A DNA stretch of 13,628 nucleotides from JAWLBW01 sp041687475 (GCA_041687475.1 JAWLBW010000106.1:1-13628), one strand, 5' to 3'; shown: positions 8,358 through 13,628, numbered from the stretch's first letter. Numbers and translations: made by a program. The notes: generated by a model not told the origin, from the sequence alone.

Positions 8358-8890
8358 AGAATCGCCGGGCCGTATTTCGCCTCGCGCCGATGTCGCGGGA
8401 TATCGGGTTTCTGACCTTCGTTCTCCTTCTGCTTCCCCCTGCGCTGGTCCTTGTCGCTTCTTTTGAGGGAGCGGGGTTGCTGTATGCAGCCGGCGGTATC
8501 GCACTCCTCTATCTGTTTGTCTGGCTCTGGTTCCGCCCCCTGACCTTTGCCCTTACCCCCGATGCCGTTGAAGTCGTCTGGCCCATGCGACGACGGCGAA
8601 TCGACCGTACCCGCATTCTCTCGGCCCGCCTTGTCGACAGCCGGAGCCTGAAGAAGGAACTCGGGCGTTGCGTGCGAATCGGCGCCGGCGGCCTGTGGGG
8701 TGGTTTCGGCTGGTTATGGACCCGGAAACGCGGAATGGCTCGCATGTACATTTCGCGTACGGATGAGCTGGTTCTGCTCGAACTTGCCGACGGCAAACCA
8801 TGGCTCATCAGCCCGGCTGACCCAGCGCGGTTCATTGCAGAACTGTTTCCCGCCGCGCCGCCGACTGCCGGAAGTACGGGCAAGAAATGA
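8354..8890 (+). CDS. Membrane protein with bacterial PH-like domain
   Basis: This 178-residue protein has two adjacent membrane helices (about 18-36 and 39-60) followed by a cytoplasmic domain of about 100 residues. The domain opens with LTFALTPDAVEVVWPMRRRRI, a strand-turn-strand start typical of bacterial PH (bPH) domains. It continues with a Gly/Trp-rich hairpin (GGLWGGFGW, 112-120), an ISRTDELVLLELADGKPWLISP segment and a closing helix (ADPARFIAELF). That is the usual order of small bPH membrane proteins. The ATG at 8354 overlaps the TGA of the upstream small membrane protein, which points to translational coupling; a Shine-Dalgarno-like AAGGG is 12 bases upstream, rather far. bPH domains are known as membrane-associated binding modules, but no specific ligand can be read from this sequence. 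I am fairly sure of the architecture and less sure of the exact Pfam family. Confidence 0.65.
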   Translation: MKNRRAVFRLAPMSRDIGFLTFVLLLLPPALVLVASFEGAGLLYAAGGIALLYLFVWLWFRPLTFALTPDAVEVVWPMRRRRIDRTRILSARLVDSRSLKKELGRCVRIGAGGLWGGFGWLWTRKRGMARMYISRTDELVLLELADGKPWLISPADPARFIAELFPAAPPTAGSTGKK

Positions 8891-8901
8891 GCCGCGAAAG
8901 T

Positions 8902-8931
8902 ACCGGAGAGCAAAAGATATTGCTCTCCGGT
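8902..8931. terminator. Hairpin between convergent genes, probable bidirectional terminator
   Basis: A perfect 12-bp inverted repeat (ACCGGAGAGCAA / TTGCTCTCCGGT) with a 6-nt loop lies between the plus-strand PH-domain gene and the minus-strand DUF4442 gene. Neither side has a long T-tract, so termination may depend on stem strength; it could also act as an mRNA end-protecting hairpin. Confidence 0.6.
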
Positions 8932-8942
8932 CCGGTCTAGGC

Positions 8943-9458
8943 TCAGGCAGCAACCCCCAGTGGCGCGTCATCCTTTCGTTGAACGCCGCCCAGCAGACAG
9001 GTCTGGTTTGCAACGGCGACCCTCTCGCCGCGGGCGTTGTAGACGGCTACCTGTAATTCGACCCTGCCGGCCACCGGCTGCAACAGGGAAGGCGCTTCGC
9101 AAACGGCCGTCAACGGGCCCCGAGCCTTCTTTTCATAGCGAATGGCGAAGTCGGTCACAATCATGCGCATGTCGACCGGCAGGCTGTAAAGCACCGCCAT
9201 GTTTGCCGTGAGTTCGGCCAGGTTGGCCATGGCCATGGCGTGAATCGATTTAAGGTGATTGCGCACCTTCCGGCGATCGGGTATGGACACGCGCGCCCTG
9301 CCGGATTCGAGCGATTCGATGCGTGCGCCGATGCCTGCGGCATACGGCGCGGCGAAGCCGACAATGCGGCTCACGATCGCCCGCCCGAAGGGGAGACGAT
9401 AAAGCCGGTCCCACTGCAGGCGCAGGGTTGAGTGTTGGGGCGTTTTCCTGGCAGACAT
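8943..9458 (-). CDS. DUF4442 hotdog-fold protein (acyl-CoA thioesterase-like)
   Basis: This 171-residue protein matches the DUF4442 type of hotdog-fold proteins. It has an N-terminal helical lead, a strand (ARVSIPDRRKVRNHL), the long central helix (SIHAMAMANLAELTANMAVL, about 71-90), then beta-strands (MRMIVTDFAIRYEKKARGPL and RVELQVAVYNARGERVA). The N-H pair at 67-68 and His73 at the head of the helix lie where PaaI-like thioesterases keep active-site residues. A thioester-hydrolysing role on acyl-CoA is therefore plausible but unproven. The start at 9458 has a good GGAGG site 7 nt upstream (plus-strand 9466-9470). The TetR-like operator array begins just upstream of this site, so the gene is probably a target of the TetR repressor encoded 190 bp further upstream on the same strand. 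Confidence 0.8.
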   Translation of the reverse strand: MSARKTPQHSTLRLQWDRLYRLPFGRAIVSRIVGFAAPYAAGIGARIESLESGRARVSIPDRRKVRNHLKSIHAMAMANLAELTANMAVLYSLPVDMRMIVTDFAIRYEKKARGPLTAVCEAPSLLQPVAGRVELQVAVYNARGERVAVANQTCLLGGVQRKDDAPLGVAA

Positions 9459-9475
9459 GAGAATACCTCCTCAAT

Positions 9476-9511
9476 GTATCCACTGAATAGATTAAAGTCT
9501 CCACTGGTTAC
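9476..9511 (-). promoter_or_regulatory. Tandem operator: two 15-bp pseudo-palindromes 21 bp apart
   Basis: Site 1 (9476-9490, GTATCCACTGAATAG) and site 2 (9497-9511, GTCTCCACTGGTTAC) each read nearly the same on both strands around CCAnTG. Their centres (9483 and 9504) are 21 bp apart, two helical turns, so two repressor dimers would bind the same DNA face. Together the outer parts also form a 15-bp inverted repeat (9471-9485 with 9502-9516, 13 of 15 paired). A TTTAAT hexamer (minus strand, 9491-9496) lies between the sites and could be the -10 element. The nearest regulator is the TetR-family gene just upstream. The symmetry is seen directly; TetR binding is inference. Confidence 0.65.
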
Positions 9512-9532
9512 ATTGAAGCAAATTTTCGGGTT

Positions 9533-9538
9533 TGTCAA
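9533..9538 (-). promoter_or_regulatory. Candidate -35 element for the DUF4442 gene
   Basis: The minus strand reads a perfect TTGACA here. At the usual 17-18 bp spacing the -10 region would be CAATGT/AATGTA, a poor match that falls within the operator array. The alternative -10 TTTAAT at 9491-9496 is too far from this hexamer. One of these two promoter placements is likely, but the sequence does not decide. Confidence 0.35.
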
Positions 9539-9647
9539 CTCCCGGAAAGATGAATCTCAGCGGCGGATTTGGAGGCTACAGGGGTGAAACGGGGCCGGCG
9601 GCCTGCAAGGCAGACTAGCCAGGGGGGACTTTCAGTCGGCAATCGAT

Positions 9648-10265
9648 TCAGCCCTTCGGACCTGCAATTCCCTTCAGTACGGGTTTCAGAAGGGCCGCGA
9701 AAAAGCGTTCGCTGTCGCGGGGCCCTTCGGTGTAGATACGCCCGTTCAGAAGAAGGGTGGTATAGCCGTGCGCCACGGACCAGATCGTGAAGGCAACCGT
9801 GCGGGCATCGGGGCCTGCGATACGTTTAGCCTCCAGGCCCTGCTGCACTTCGTCGCGCAGGGTACGAAGTGCAGCCATGATGGCGGCTTCCAGGTCTGGA
9901 AAACGTTCGTCGGCATTGAGGCGCTGACCGAACATGACCTGGTAATGCGCACGGTTTTCGAGAGCGAAGCCCAAGTAGGCAACCGCCATGGCTTCGACCC
10001 GTTTCAGGGGGTTGGCGCCGGCCCCCTTCCCCGCTTCGGCCATGGCTTGCGCGAGACGTTCGAATCCGTCTCGGGCAATGGCAGCCAGCAGGGCGCGTTT
10101 GTCTTCGAAGTGCCGGTACACGGCGCCGTGGGTTACCCCGATGGCGCGCGCAGCCTCGCGCAGGGTGAACGACTCAACGCCCTTTTCTTCGATCAGCCCG
10201 AGGGCGGCCTCGACGATGGCCGTCGGAACATTACCGTGATGATAGGGAGACTCGCCGGCCGACAT
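9648..10265 (-). CDS. TetR/AcrR-family transcriptional regulator
   Basis: This is a 205-residue protein from the ATG at 10265; a GTG at 10271 would add two residues, and neither has a strong Shine-Dalgarno sequence. Residues about 13-62 form the TetR DNA-binding domain, with the helix-turn-helix at about 33-52 (FTLREAARAIGVTHGAVYRH) followed by FEDKRALLAAIA. The C-terminal part (about 83-195) includes ALENRAHYQVMFGQ, IWSVAHGYTTLLLNG and a final FFAALLKPVLKGI helix, as in TetR proteins with a WHG-type ligand domain. It would repress transcription until a ligand binds; acyl-CoA-like ligands are a guess from the hotdog-fold gene downstream. It sits 57 bp after the Cache-domain gene (51 bp if the GTG is used) and 189 bp before the DUF4442 gene, all on one strand. 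The tandem operator before the DUF4442 gene is its likely target. Confidence 0.88.
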   Translation of the reverse strand: MSAGESPYHHGNVPTAIVEAALGLIEEKGVESFTLREAARAIGVTHGAVYRHFEDKRALLAAIARDGFERLAQAMAEAGKGAGANPLKRVEAMAVAYLGFALENRAHYQVMFGQRLNADERFPDLEAAIMAALRTLRDEVQQGLEAKRIAGPDARTVAFTIWSVAHGYTTLLLNGRIYTEGPRDSERFFAALLKPVLKGIAGPKG

Positions 10266-10322
10266 GCTCACATGGTACGCAATGCGGTGCGACGGCGCAC
10301 GCGGGCCTGACCTGAAAGCCTG

Positions 10323-11144
10323 TCAACGTGCCCGTTTTTCGGTACGTTCACGACCTTCAGGCGTAAGTCCGAAGGCATAGCGCCAGCCCGTGTAGGACGA
10401 TTTTCGGAACAGAACCGTGCGCTCGGTATCACGGAACTCATACTTTACGACTCCCTCGTCGCCCTGAAGCATCTGCTCGAACGCCTCGCCTACCTCGGGA
10501 CTCAGCTCACGAGGGTTCGCCAGAATAAGGTCGGGATCCCAGACCAGTGCAAGCGTCGGCTCTTCATCGAACGAGTAGAAGATCGTTCCCTCGTCGAGAC
10601 TCATGTCTTTTTCGAGCCGTGCGCTGAATCGATCAAGGAATACCGACGCCCCCAGAACGCCTACCGTTCGCTCGTCGCGGCGAATGGGCACGGCTATGAT
10701 GGCGCTGCTCTTACCGGTGGCCTTGCTCACGACGAGATCGCCGATGACCGTCTCGCCCTTCATGACACGGGGCCAGTAGTCGCGGGTCGACAGGTCGCCC
10801 TCTTCGGCCCCGTTCTGCACGCTCCAATACCGGCCGTCGGGCCGTGCAAACCAGATGAGGGCCGGAACCTCGGCCTTCGCGGTTTCGGTCAGGGGGGCGC
10901 GAATCTCTTCCCAGGCGGCCGACCTTCCCTCGGGTGTCGCGGCAATTACTTCGAAAGCAGTAACAAGGGTGCGCAAGCGGGCTTCGCTGAGCGCAATCAG
11001 CGAGGCAAGACCGACGCTTCCGTCAATTTCGAAAACCGGTTGTTTACCTTCATCGGCGACCACCGGCGGTTCGGCAACGGCAGGCGCGTCGCCTGCAACC
11101 GGAAGCAGCAACGCCGACATGAGAAACAGAATACGCAGGCCCAT
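10323..11144 (-). CDS. Secreted solo Cache-domain protein
   Basis: This is a 273-residue protein read from the ATG at 11144; an in-frame ATG at 11180 would add 12 polar residues before the signal peptide and lacks the strong ribosome site. A Sec signal peptide (1 to about 24, APAVA-EPP) exports it. A helix (about 42-70) precedes a Cache core with the usual order: ALIWFARPDGRYWSVQ, LSTRDYWPRVMKGE, GDLVVSKATGKSSAIIAVPI and RTVGVLGASVFLDRF (about 95-173). A second half (about 185-262) ends with YTGWRYAFGL, also Cache-like. Cache domains sense small molecules outside the cell, normally as part of chemoreceptors, kinases or cyclases. Here there is no membrane helix or output domain after it, so it must act as a free periplasmic binding protein or pass its signal to a separate partner. 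A TetR gene lies just downstream on the same strand. Confidence 0.75.
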   Translation of the reverse strand: MGLRILFLMSALLLPVAGDAPAVAEPPVVADEGKQPVFEIDGSVGLASLIALSEARLRTLVTAFEVIAATPEGRSAAWEEIRAPLTETAKAEVPALIWFARPDGRYWSVQNGAEEGDLSTRDYWPRVMKGETVIGDLVVSKATGKSSAIIAVPIRRDERTVGVLGASVFLDRFSARLEKDMSLDEGTIFYSFDEEPTLALVWDPDLILANPRELSPEVGEAFEQMLQGDEGVVKYEFRDTERTVLFRKSSYTGWRYAFGLTPEGRERTEKRAR

Positions 11145-11148
11145 GCGA

Positions 11149-11154
11149 CCTCCT
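11149..11154 (-). promoter_or_regulatory. Ribosome binding site fixing the Cache-protein start
   Basis: The minus strand reads AGGAGG with 4 nt before the ATG at 11144. This selects 11144, which opens a clean signal peptide, over the in-frame ATG at 11180. Confidence 0.7.
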
Positions 11155-11258
11155 CGAAAGGATTCTGCGTCCCATTCCATCAGCCTTCGGCGGCGCCGTC
11201 ATTCGCATGCACCCGGTGTGTGGGCCGCATCTACCCGGCTATGGCCACCCACCGAGAC

Positions 11259-11291
11259 AAAAAAAGGCCGGGACCCCTGCGTCCCGGCCTT
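11259..11291 (-). terminator. Intrinsic terminator of sodB
   Basis: On the minus strand an 11-bp perfect stem (core GGCCGGGAC/GTCCCGGCC, loop GCAGGG) is followed by seven T (plus-strand A at 11259-11265). It lies 32 bp past the sodB stop codon. Confidence 0.93.
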
Positions 11292-11322
11292 CCACACAAG
11301 CATGTGTAATCGCTTTCCGCGA

Positions 11323-11901
11323 TCAGCCTTCCAGGCTCTTCTGAACGAAGTCCCAGTTGACGATGTCCCAGAAGTTTTCGATGAACTTCGGGCGCGCGTT
11401 GCGATAGTCGATGTAGTAGGCGTGTTCCCACACGTCGAGGGTCAGAATGGGCGTCTGATTGTCGGTAAGCGGGTTGCCGGCGTTGCCCTTCTGCACGATC
11501 TTCAGCGAACCGTCGCCGTCCTTCACCAGCCAGGCCCAGCCCGAACCGAAGAGGGTCGCGGCCTGCTGCGAGAACTGCTCCTTGAACTTGTCGAACGACT
11601 CGAAGTTCTTCTTGATGGCGTCCATGAGCGAACCGCCCGGCTCGCCACCGCCGTTGGGCGACATGCAGTTCCAGAAGAAGGTGTGGTTCCACACCTGGGC
11701 CGCGTTGTTGAAGACGCCGCCCTGGCTGGTGCGAATGAGCTCTTCGAGCGACTTGCCCGCTTCGGGCTTGCCTTCGACGAGTTTGTTCAAGTTCGTCACG
11801 TAGGCGTTGTGGTGCTTGCCGTGGTGGTACTCGAACGTTTCGGGCGAGATGCCCTTGATCGCATCCTTGGCGAACGGCAGATCAGGCAGAGTAAAAGCCA
11901 T
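11323..11901 (-). CDS. sodB: Superoxide dismutase, iron type
   Basis: This 192-residue cytoplasmic enzyme converts superoxide to hydrogen peroxide and oxygen. All four metal ligands are visible: His27 (in EYHHGKHHNAYV), His73 (NHTFFW), Asp156 and His160 (DVWEHAYYIDY). Gln69 in AAQVWNHTFFW together with Ala141 in GNAGNPLT is the second-shell pattern of iron rather than manganese enzymes. The length equals that of typical bacterial Fe-SOD, and the C-terminus (FWDIVNWDFV) is a family hallmark. The start at 11901 has a strong GAGGAGG site 6 nt upstream (11908-11914). The gene is probably transcribed alone, as terminators lie both downstream (11259-11291) and upstream, behind the neighbouring gene (12003-12034). 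I see no clear Fur box or consensus promoter in the 100 bp upstream. Confidence 0.97.
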   Translation of the reverse strand: MAFTLPDLPFAKDAIKGISPETFEYHHGKHHNAYVTNLNKLVEGKPEAGKSLEELIRTSQGGVFNNAAQVWNHTFFWNCMSPNGGGEPGGSLMDAIKKNFESFDKFKEQFSQQAATLFGSGWAWLVKDGDGSLKIVQKGNAGNPLTDNQTPILTLDVWEHAYYIDYRNARPKFIENFWDIVNWDFVQKSLEG

Positions 11902-12002
11902 GTGTATCCTCCTCTAAGCAGACAAAGCGAAATCCGTTTATCCGTACATGTTAGCACCCGGCAGAGCGCTTGGGGGAGAAGGCGGGAACCAAAAATCCAA
12001 AG

Positions 12003-12034
12003 AAAAAACCGGCGACCTCGCACGAGACCGCCGG
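12003..12034 (-). terminator. Intrinsic terminator of the DUF5666-like gene
   Basis: On the minus strand CCGGCGGTCTC pairs with GAGGTCGCCGG (11 pairs, two of them G-T) around a GTGC loop, followed by six T (plus-strand A at 12003-12008). It starts 36 bp after the stop codon of the upstream minus-strand gene. Confidence 0.85.
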
Positions 12035-12070
12035 ATTGCATATTTCCAGCTTATCGTATGCCGCGCCCGC

Positions 12071-12550
12071 CTATTGCATGGGTTCGACGTTGCGCACCTG
12101 CCAGTTCGGCGAAGCGTCGGGCACCGTTTTCAGGCGAATCGAAACACCGTCGCCGGCCGTGAGCTCACGGGCCATTTCCGGTTCGACCTTTACCTGCTGC
12201 ATGTCGCCGTCGAGGGTCTGCACGTGCAGCGTGTCGCCCGAAATACCCCTGACCGTACCGAAAATCTGGCGGTCCATCACCGACCCGCGCAAGGGCTCGA
12301 CCCGGGCGGCTTCAAGCTGCGGCTGCGCCTGAACGCGCACGCGCATGCCCCGTTCCAGGTCGGCGAACTCACCGGGTTGACCCTGCACGGTAATCGTGCG
12401 GCCGGCCAGGCCCAGGGTTACCGAATCTTCGCCGACATCAAGCACCGACCCCTCGAAGGTACGGGTTTCGGCGGCAAACGCGTTGCCTCCGATCATCAGG
12501 CCGAGCGCGAAACACAGCGCCAGTAGGGGGGGGAAGACGAATTTCCGCAT
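12071..12550 (-). CDS. Small exported beta-rich protein with two DUF5666-like repeats
   Basis: This 159-residue protein has a Sec signal peptide (1 to about 26, NAFA-AETR), so it is periplasmic or outside the cell. The mature part holds two similar beta-strand modules of the G-x-V-x-x-V/I-x-x-D-x-V/L-x-V type: residues about 32-75 (TFEGSVLDVGEDSVTLGLAG...) and about 97-157 (IFGTVRGISGDTLHVQTLDG...). Such repeats are seen in DUF5666 proteins, whose role is not established. The second module ends with a PNWQVRNVEPM strand. The start at 12550 has an AGGAGGT site (12554-12560). The gene has its own terminator (12003-12034) and stands alone on the minus strand. The family assignment is from pattern, not from a search. 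Confidence 0.65.
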   Translation of the reverse strand: MRKFVFPPLLALCFALGLMIGGNAFAAETRTFEGSVLDVGEDSVTLGLAGRTITVQGQPGEFADLERGMRVRVQAQPQLEAARVEPLRGSVMDRQIFGTVRGISGDTLHVQTLDGDMQQVKVEPEMARELTAGDGVSIRLKTVPDASPNWQVRNVEPMQ

Positions 12551-12618
12551 GAGACCTCCTGCTTTTCTTCTCTACGATGGCACGCGTGTTTCGCGGGTGG
12601 AAGAGCGAGGGGCCACGT

Positions 12619-12652
12619 GCAGCACGGGTGCACGGGCAGCACGGATGCACGG
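12619..12652. repeat. 17-bp tandem repeat, two copies
   Basis: Two head-to-tail units, GCAGCACGGGTGCACGG (12619-12635) and GCAGCACGGATGCACGG (12636-12652), differ at one base. The first unit contains the palindrome GTGCAC, broken to ATGCAC in the second. It lies about 70-100 bp upstream of the DUF5666-like gene start, so it may be a regulator-binding array or only a chance duplication. Confidence 0.8.
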
Positions 12653-12690
12653 CTCGATGGGGGGAAGGGACGACACGTGCAACCGCTTGA

Positions 12691-12708
12691 GAATTATGGA
12701 TTAAGGAT
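12691..12708. repeat. Direct repeat copy 1, GGATT heptad type
   Basis: GAATTATGGATTAAGGAT matches 17 of 18 bases of the copy at 12976-12993. Inside it GGAT recurs at a 7-bp step (ATGGATT AAGGATC). Confidence 0.75.
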
Positions 12709-12750
12709 CTGATGATTTATCACATCTGACGGAACAACGTTCCACATCGA

Positions 12751-12783
12751 GTTGCCTTGTGGGCGCAGGGCGCCACGGACAAC
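12751..12783. repeat. Imperfect GC-rich hairpin
   Basis: GTTG-CC-GTGG-CGC pairs with GCG-CCAC-GG-CAAC across small bulges with an AGG loop, 13 pairs in all. It has no T-tract on either strand, so it looks like a repeat-type or RNA-structure element rather than a terminator. Confidence 0.5.
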
Positions 12784-12872
12784 GAGATGGGCACCATAGC
12801 CCGTGCTGCCGAAGAGCATCGGGAGACCTGAACGAGACCTTTTAGCTGTTCACCCAGTGCACGTGACATACG

Positions 12873-12907
12873 TTCGCCTCTCAAAGCCTGTGCTGAGCGA
12901 AGGCGAA
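12873..12907. repeat. REP-like bulged palindrome
   Basis: TTCGCCT-CTCA pairs with TGAG-(CGA)-AGGCGAA around a 10-nt loop, giving an 11-bp stem with a 3-nt bulge. The strand reading GTGCTGAGCGAAGGCGAAG resembles the TGAGCGAAGTCGAAG words that are dispersed between genes in many bacterial genomes. The hairpin is seen directly; membership in a dispersed family is from memory. Confidence 0.55.
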
Positions 12908-12975
12908 GTATCGGCCTCGCTCTGCTCGGCGACGCGACTCGAGACGGAACCTTTTTTCAAGCTCGAAAATGTGAC

Positions 12976-13001
12976 GAATGATGGATTAAGGATTGCGGAT
13001 T
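12976..13001. repeat. Direct repeat copy 2 with three GGATT heptads
   Basis: GAATGATGGATTAAGGAT repeats copy 1 (one mismatch) and continues as ATGGATT AAGGATT GCGGATT at an exact 7-bp step (12981-13001). It ends 6 bp before the stop codon of the minus-strand gene at 13008. Confidence 0.75.
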
Positions 13002-13007
13002 GTCGTG

Positions 13008-13364
13008 TCAGCCGTGCTGCACGACTTTAAGCTGGTAGTCGTCGAGGTGGTGTTCGGCCGTGGGGTCGTTGACCAGCCGGGCAATCTCGGCGTCGTCGGG
13101 AATGCGGAACATGCCCGCGAATATCTCGATGTCGTCGATGAGGTGACGGGCCTGCTCGTAATGCTCGTCGTTGCTCGCGTGAAAGACCATCAGCCGGTCG
13201 CGCCGCATGCACCAGACGTACACCGGCTCGCGCAGCGAAAGCGAACGCGCGGCTGCCCACTTCTCGACCTCGGCGCGCAGGTCGAGCGATTCGCCCGGAG
13301 ATACGACGTCGATCAGCACGTTCTCGTCGGGCTCGTGCTTCCAGATTTCAATACGGTAACTCAC
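13008..13364 (-). CDS. Conserved-looking hypothetical protein, 118 residues
   Basis: I do not recognise this family. The protein begins with a GTG codon (MSYRIEIWKHEPDENVLI after initiation). No ATG, GTG or TTG lies upstream in frame before a stop, so 13364 is the only reasonable start. A GGAAGGA purine stretch sits very close to it, shorter than ideal spacing. The sequence looks cytoplasmic and globular: no signal peptide or membrane helix, an N-terminal strand, a helix (LDLRAEVEKWAAARSL), a strand pair (REPVYVWCMRRDRLMVFHA), an acidic helix (DEHYEQARHLIDDIEIFAGMF) and a His/Asp-rich end (EHHLDDYQLKVVQHG). It is followed at once by the heptad repeat. The partial gene upstream on the same strand ends 127 bp away, across a poly-C tract. 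Coding is supported by protein-like composition and a long open frame; function is unknown. Confidence 0.65.
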   Translation of the reverse strand: MSYRIEIWKHEPDENVLIDVVSPGESLDLRAEVEKWAAARSLSLREPVYVWCMRRDRLMVFHASNDEHYEQARHLIDDIEIFAGMFRIPDDAEIARLVNDPTAEHHLDDYQLKVVQHG

Positions 13365-13423
13365 GTCCTTCCAAGGTAGCCAAGGGCGAACGGGTTTGCA
13401 AAGTCGCGACGGTCATACGAACT

Positions 13424-13437
13424 CCCCCCCCCCCCCC
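13424..13437. repeat. Homopolymer tract of 14 C
   Basis: Fourteen C in a row followed by GGG lie 60-73 bp upstream of the GTG start of the 118-residue gene (poly-G on its coding strand) and 55 bp beyond the stop of the next gene. Tracts this long slip during replication and during sequencing, so the true length may differ from that shown. Confidence 0.9.
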
Positions 13438-13491
13438 GGGACGCGGCAGTCGTGCTTGGAGGCTTGTTCATAGATGGTTGTGGATTATTGG

Positions 13492-13628
13492 TTACCACCG
13501 CAGCATGGGCAGCGGATCAAACGGGTGGCGCAGGAAACGGACCGATAGAAGCTTCGCGACAAGACGCTGGAAGCCGGTATCGGGATAGGGCTCACGAATG
13601 CGTTGCACGGCTTCACCGGTGAGGCCCA
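13492..13628 (-). CDS. C-terminal fragment of an unidentified protein (start outside window)
   Basis: Read on the minus strand, an open frame enters from the right edge and ends with TAA (plus-strand TTA at 13492-13494), giving the last 44 residues. It begins GLTGEAVQRIREPYPDTGFQ, then RLVAKLLSVRFLRHPFDPLP and ends MLRW. The helix-like, Arg/Leu-rich, Pro-punctuated sequence looks like a real protein end, while the other two minus frames lack this character or stop early (one stops within five codons). The stop overlaps a degenerate GGTTA/GGATT repeat. I cannot name the family from this fragment. Confidence 0.5.
   Translation of the reverse strand, partial: GLTGEAVQRIREPYPDTGFQRLVAKLLSVRFLRHPFDPLPMLRW

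Larger units (their letters stand above)
12551..13007. other. 457-bp non-coding interval with several small repeats
   Basis: No credible gene lies here. The short open frames run through repeat DNA, such as 12803-13030, whose middle reads through the hairpin at 12873-12907. The interval holds a 17-bp tandem repeat, two hairpin elements, a short GGAAC-AAC-GTTCC inverted repeat (12731-12743) and the two direct repeats listed separately. The part next to 12550 should also carry the promoter of the DUF5666-like gene; I see no consensus -35/-10 pair there. Confidence 0.6.

Noticed and set aside
10272..10322. A possible second operator copy before the TetR gene (GTACCATGTGAGC on the minus strand)
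   Set aside because: Only part of one half-site matches the tandem operator and there is no dyad symmetry, so autoregulation at this place is not supported.
10321..10326. A perfect TTGACA on the minus strand before the TetR gene
   Set aside because: No -10 hexamer lies at a workable distance and the word overlaps the stop codon of the Cache gene, so I do not call a promoter.
10855..12162. A 435-residue plus-strand open frame
   Set aside because: It runs antisense across the Cache gene, the sodB terminator and sodB itself, which is certain on the other strand.
12803..13030. A 75-codon plus-strand frame in the non-coding interval
   Set aside because: It runs through the REP-like hairpin and heptad repeat and into the opposite gene; the peptide is a translation of repeats.
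12551..13628. CRISPR array or integron-type repeats in the repeat-rich right end
   Set aside because: Repeats are only two or three units, short and without uniform spacers; no associated genes are present.

Overview
The window is GC-rich, gene-dense DNA from a Gram-negative bacterium. A Sec-exported lipoprotein, an AsmA/YdbH-like envelope protein, a c-type cytochrome fragment and a proteobacterial-style iron superoxide dismutase together suggest a proteobacterium. Gammaproteobacteria is my best guess, but this is inference; there is no rRNA or other strong taxonomic marker here.

Left part, plus strand (1-7996). The C-terminal end of a c-type cytochrome domain enters from the left edge and ends at a hairpin terminator. 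A tight three-gene operon follows: a 1206-residue inner-membrane-anchored AsmA/YdbH-like protein, a 109-residue outer-membrane-type lipoprotein with a YnbE-like segment, and a 1177-residue secreted beta-propeller/TPR protein. A near-perfect intrinsic terminator closes it. The first two genes recall the E. coli YdbH-YnbE intermembrane bridge. The third has no counterpart in that operon, and it is the most interesting feature of the window.

Middle, plus strand (8019-8931). A four-base overlapping pair encodes a tiny polytopic membrane protein and a two-helix membrane protein with a bacterial PH-like domain. They end at a hairpin shared with the convergent gene.

Middle, minus strand (8943-11144). 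Three genes read leftward: a secreted solo Cache-domain sensor-like protein, a TetR-family repressor and a DUF4442 hotdog-fold protein. Two related 15-bp pseudo-palindromes exactly 21 bp apart sit just before the DUF4442 gene and look like a tandem operator for the TetR protein.

Right part, minus strand (11259-13628). An Fe superoxide dismutase (sodB) and a small exported DUF5666-like protein each have their own terminator. A 457-bp non-coding stretch follows, holding a 17-bp tandem repeat, two REP-like hairpins and GGATT-heptad direct repeats. Then come an unrecognised 118-residue protein, a run of 14 C, and the last 44 codons of a gene entering from the right edge.
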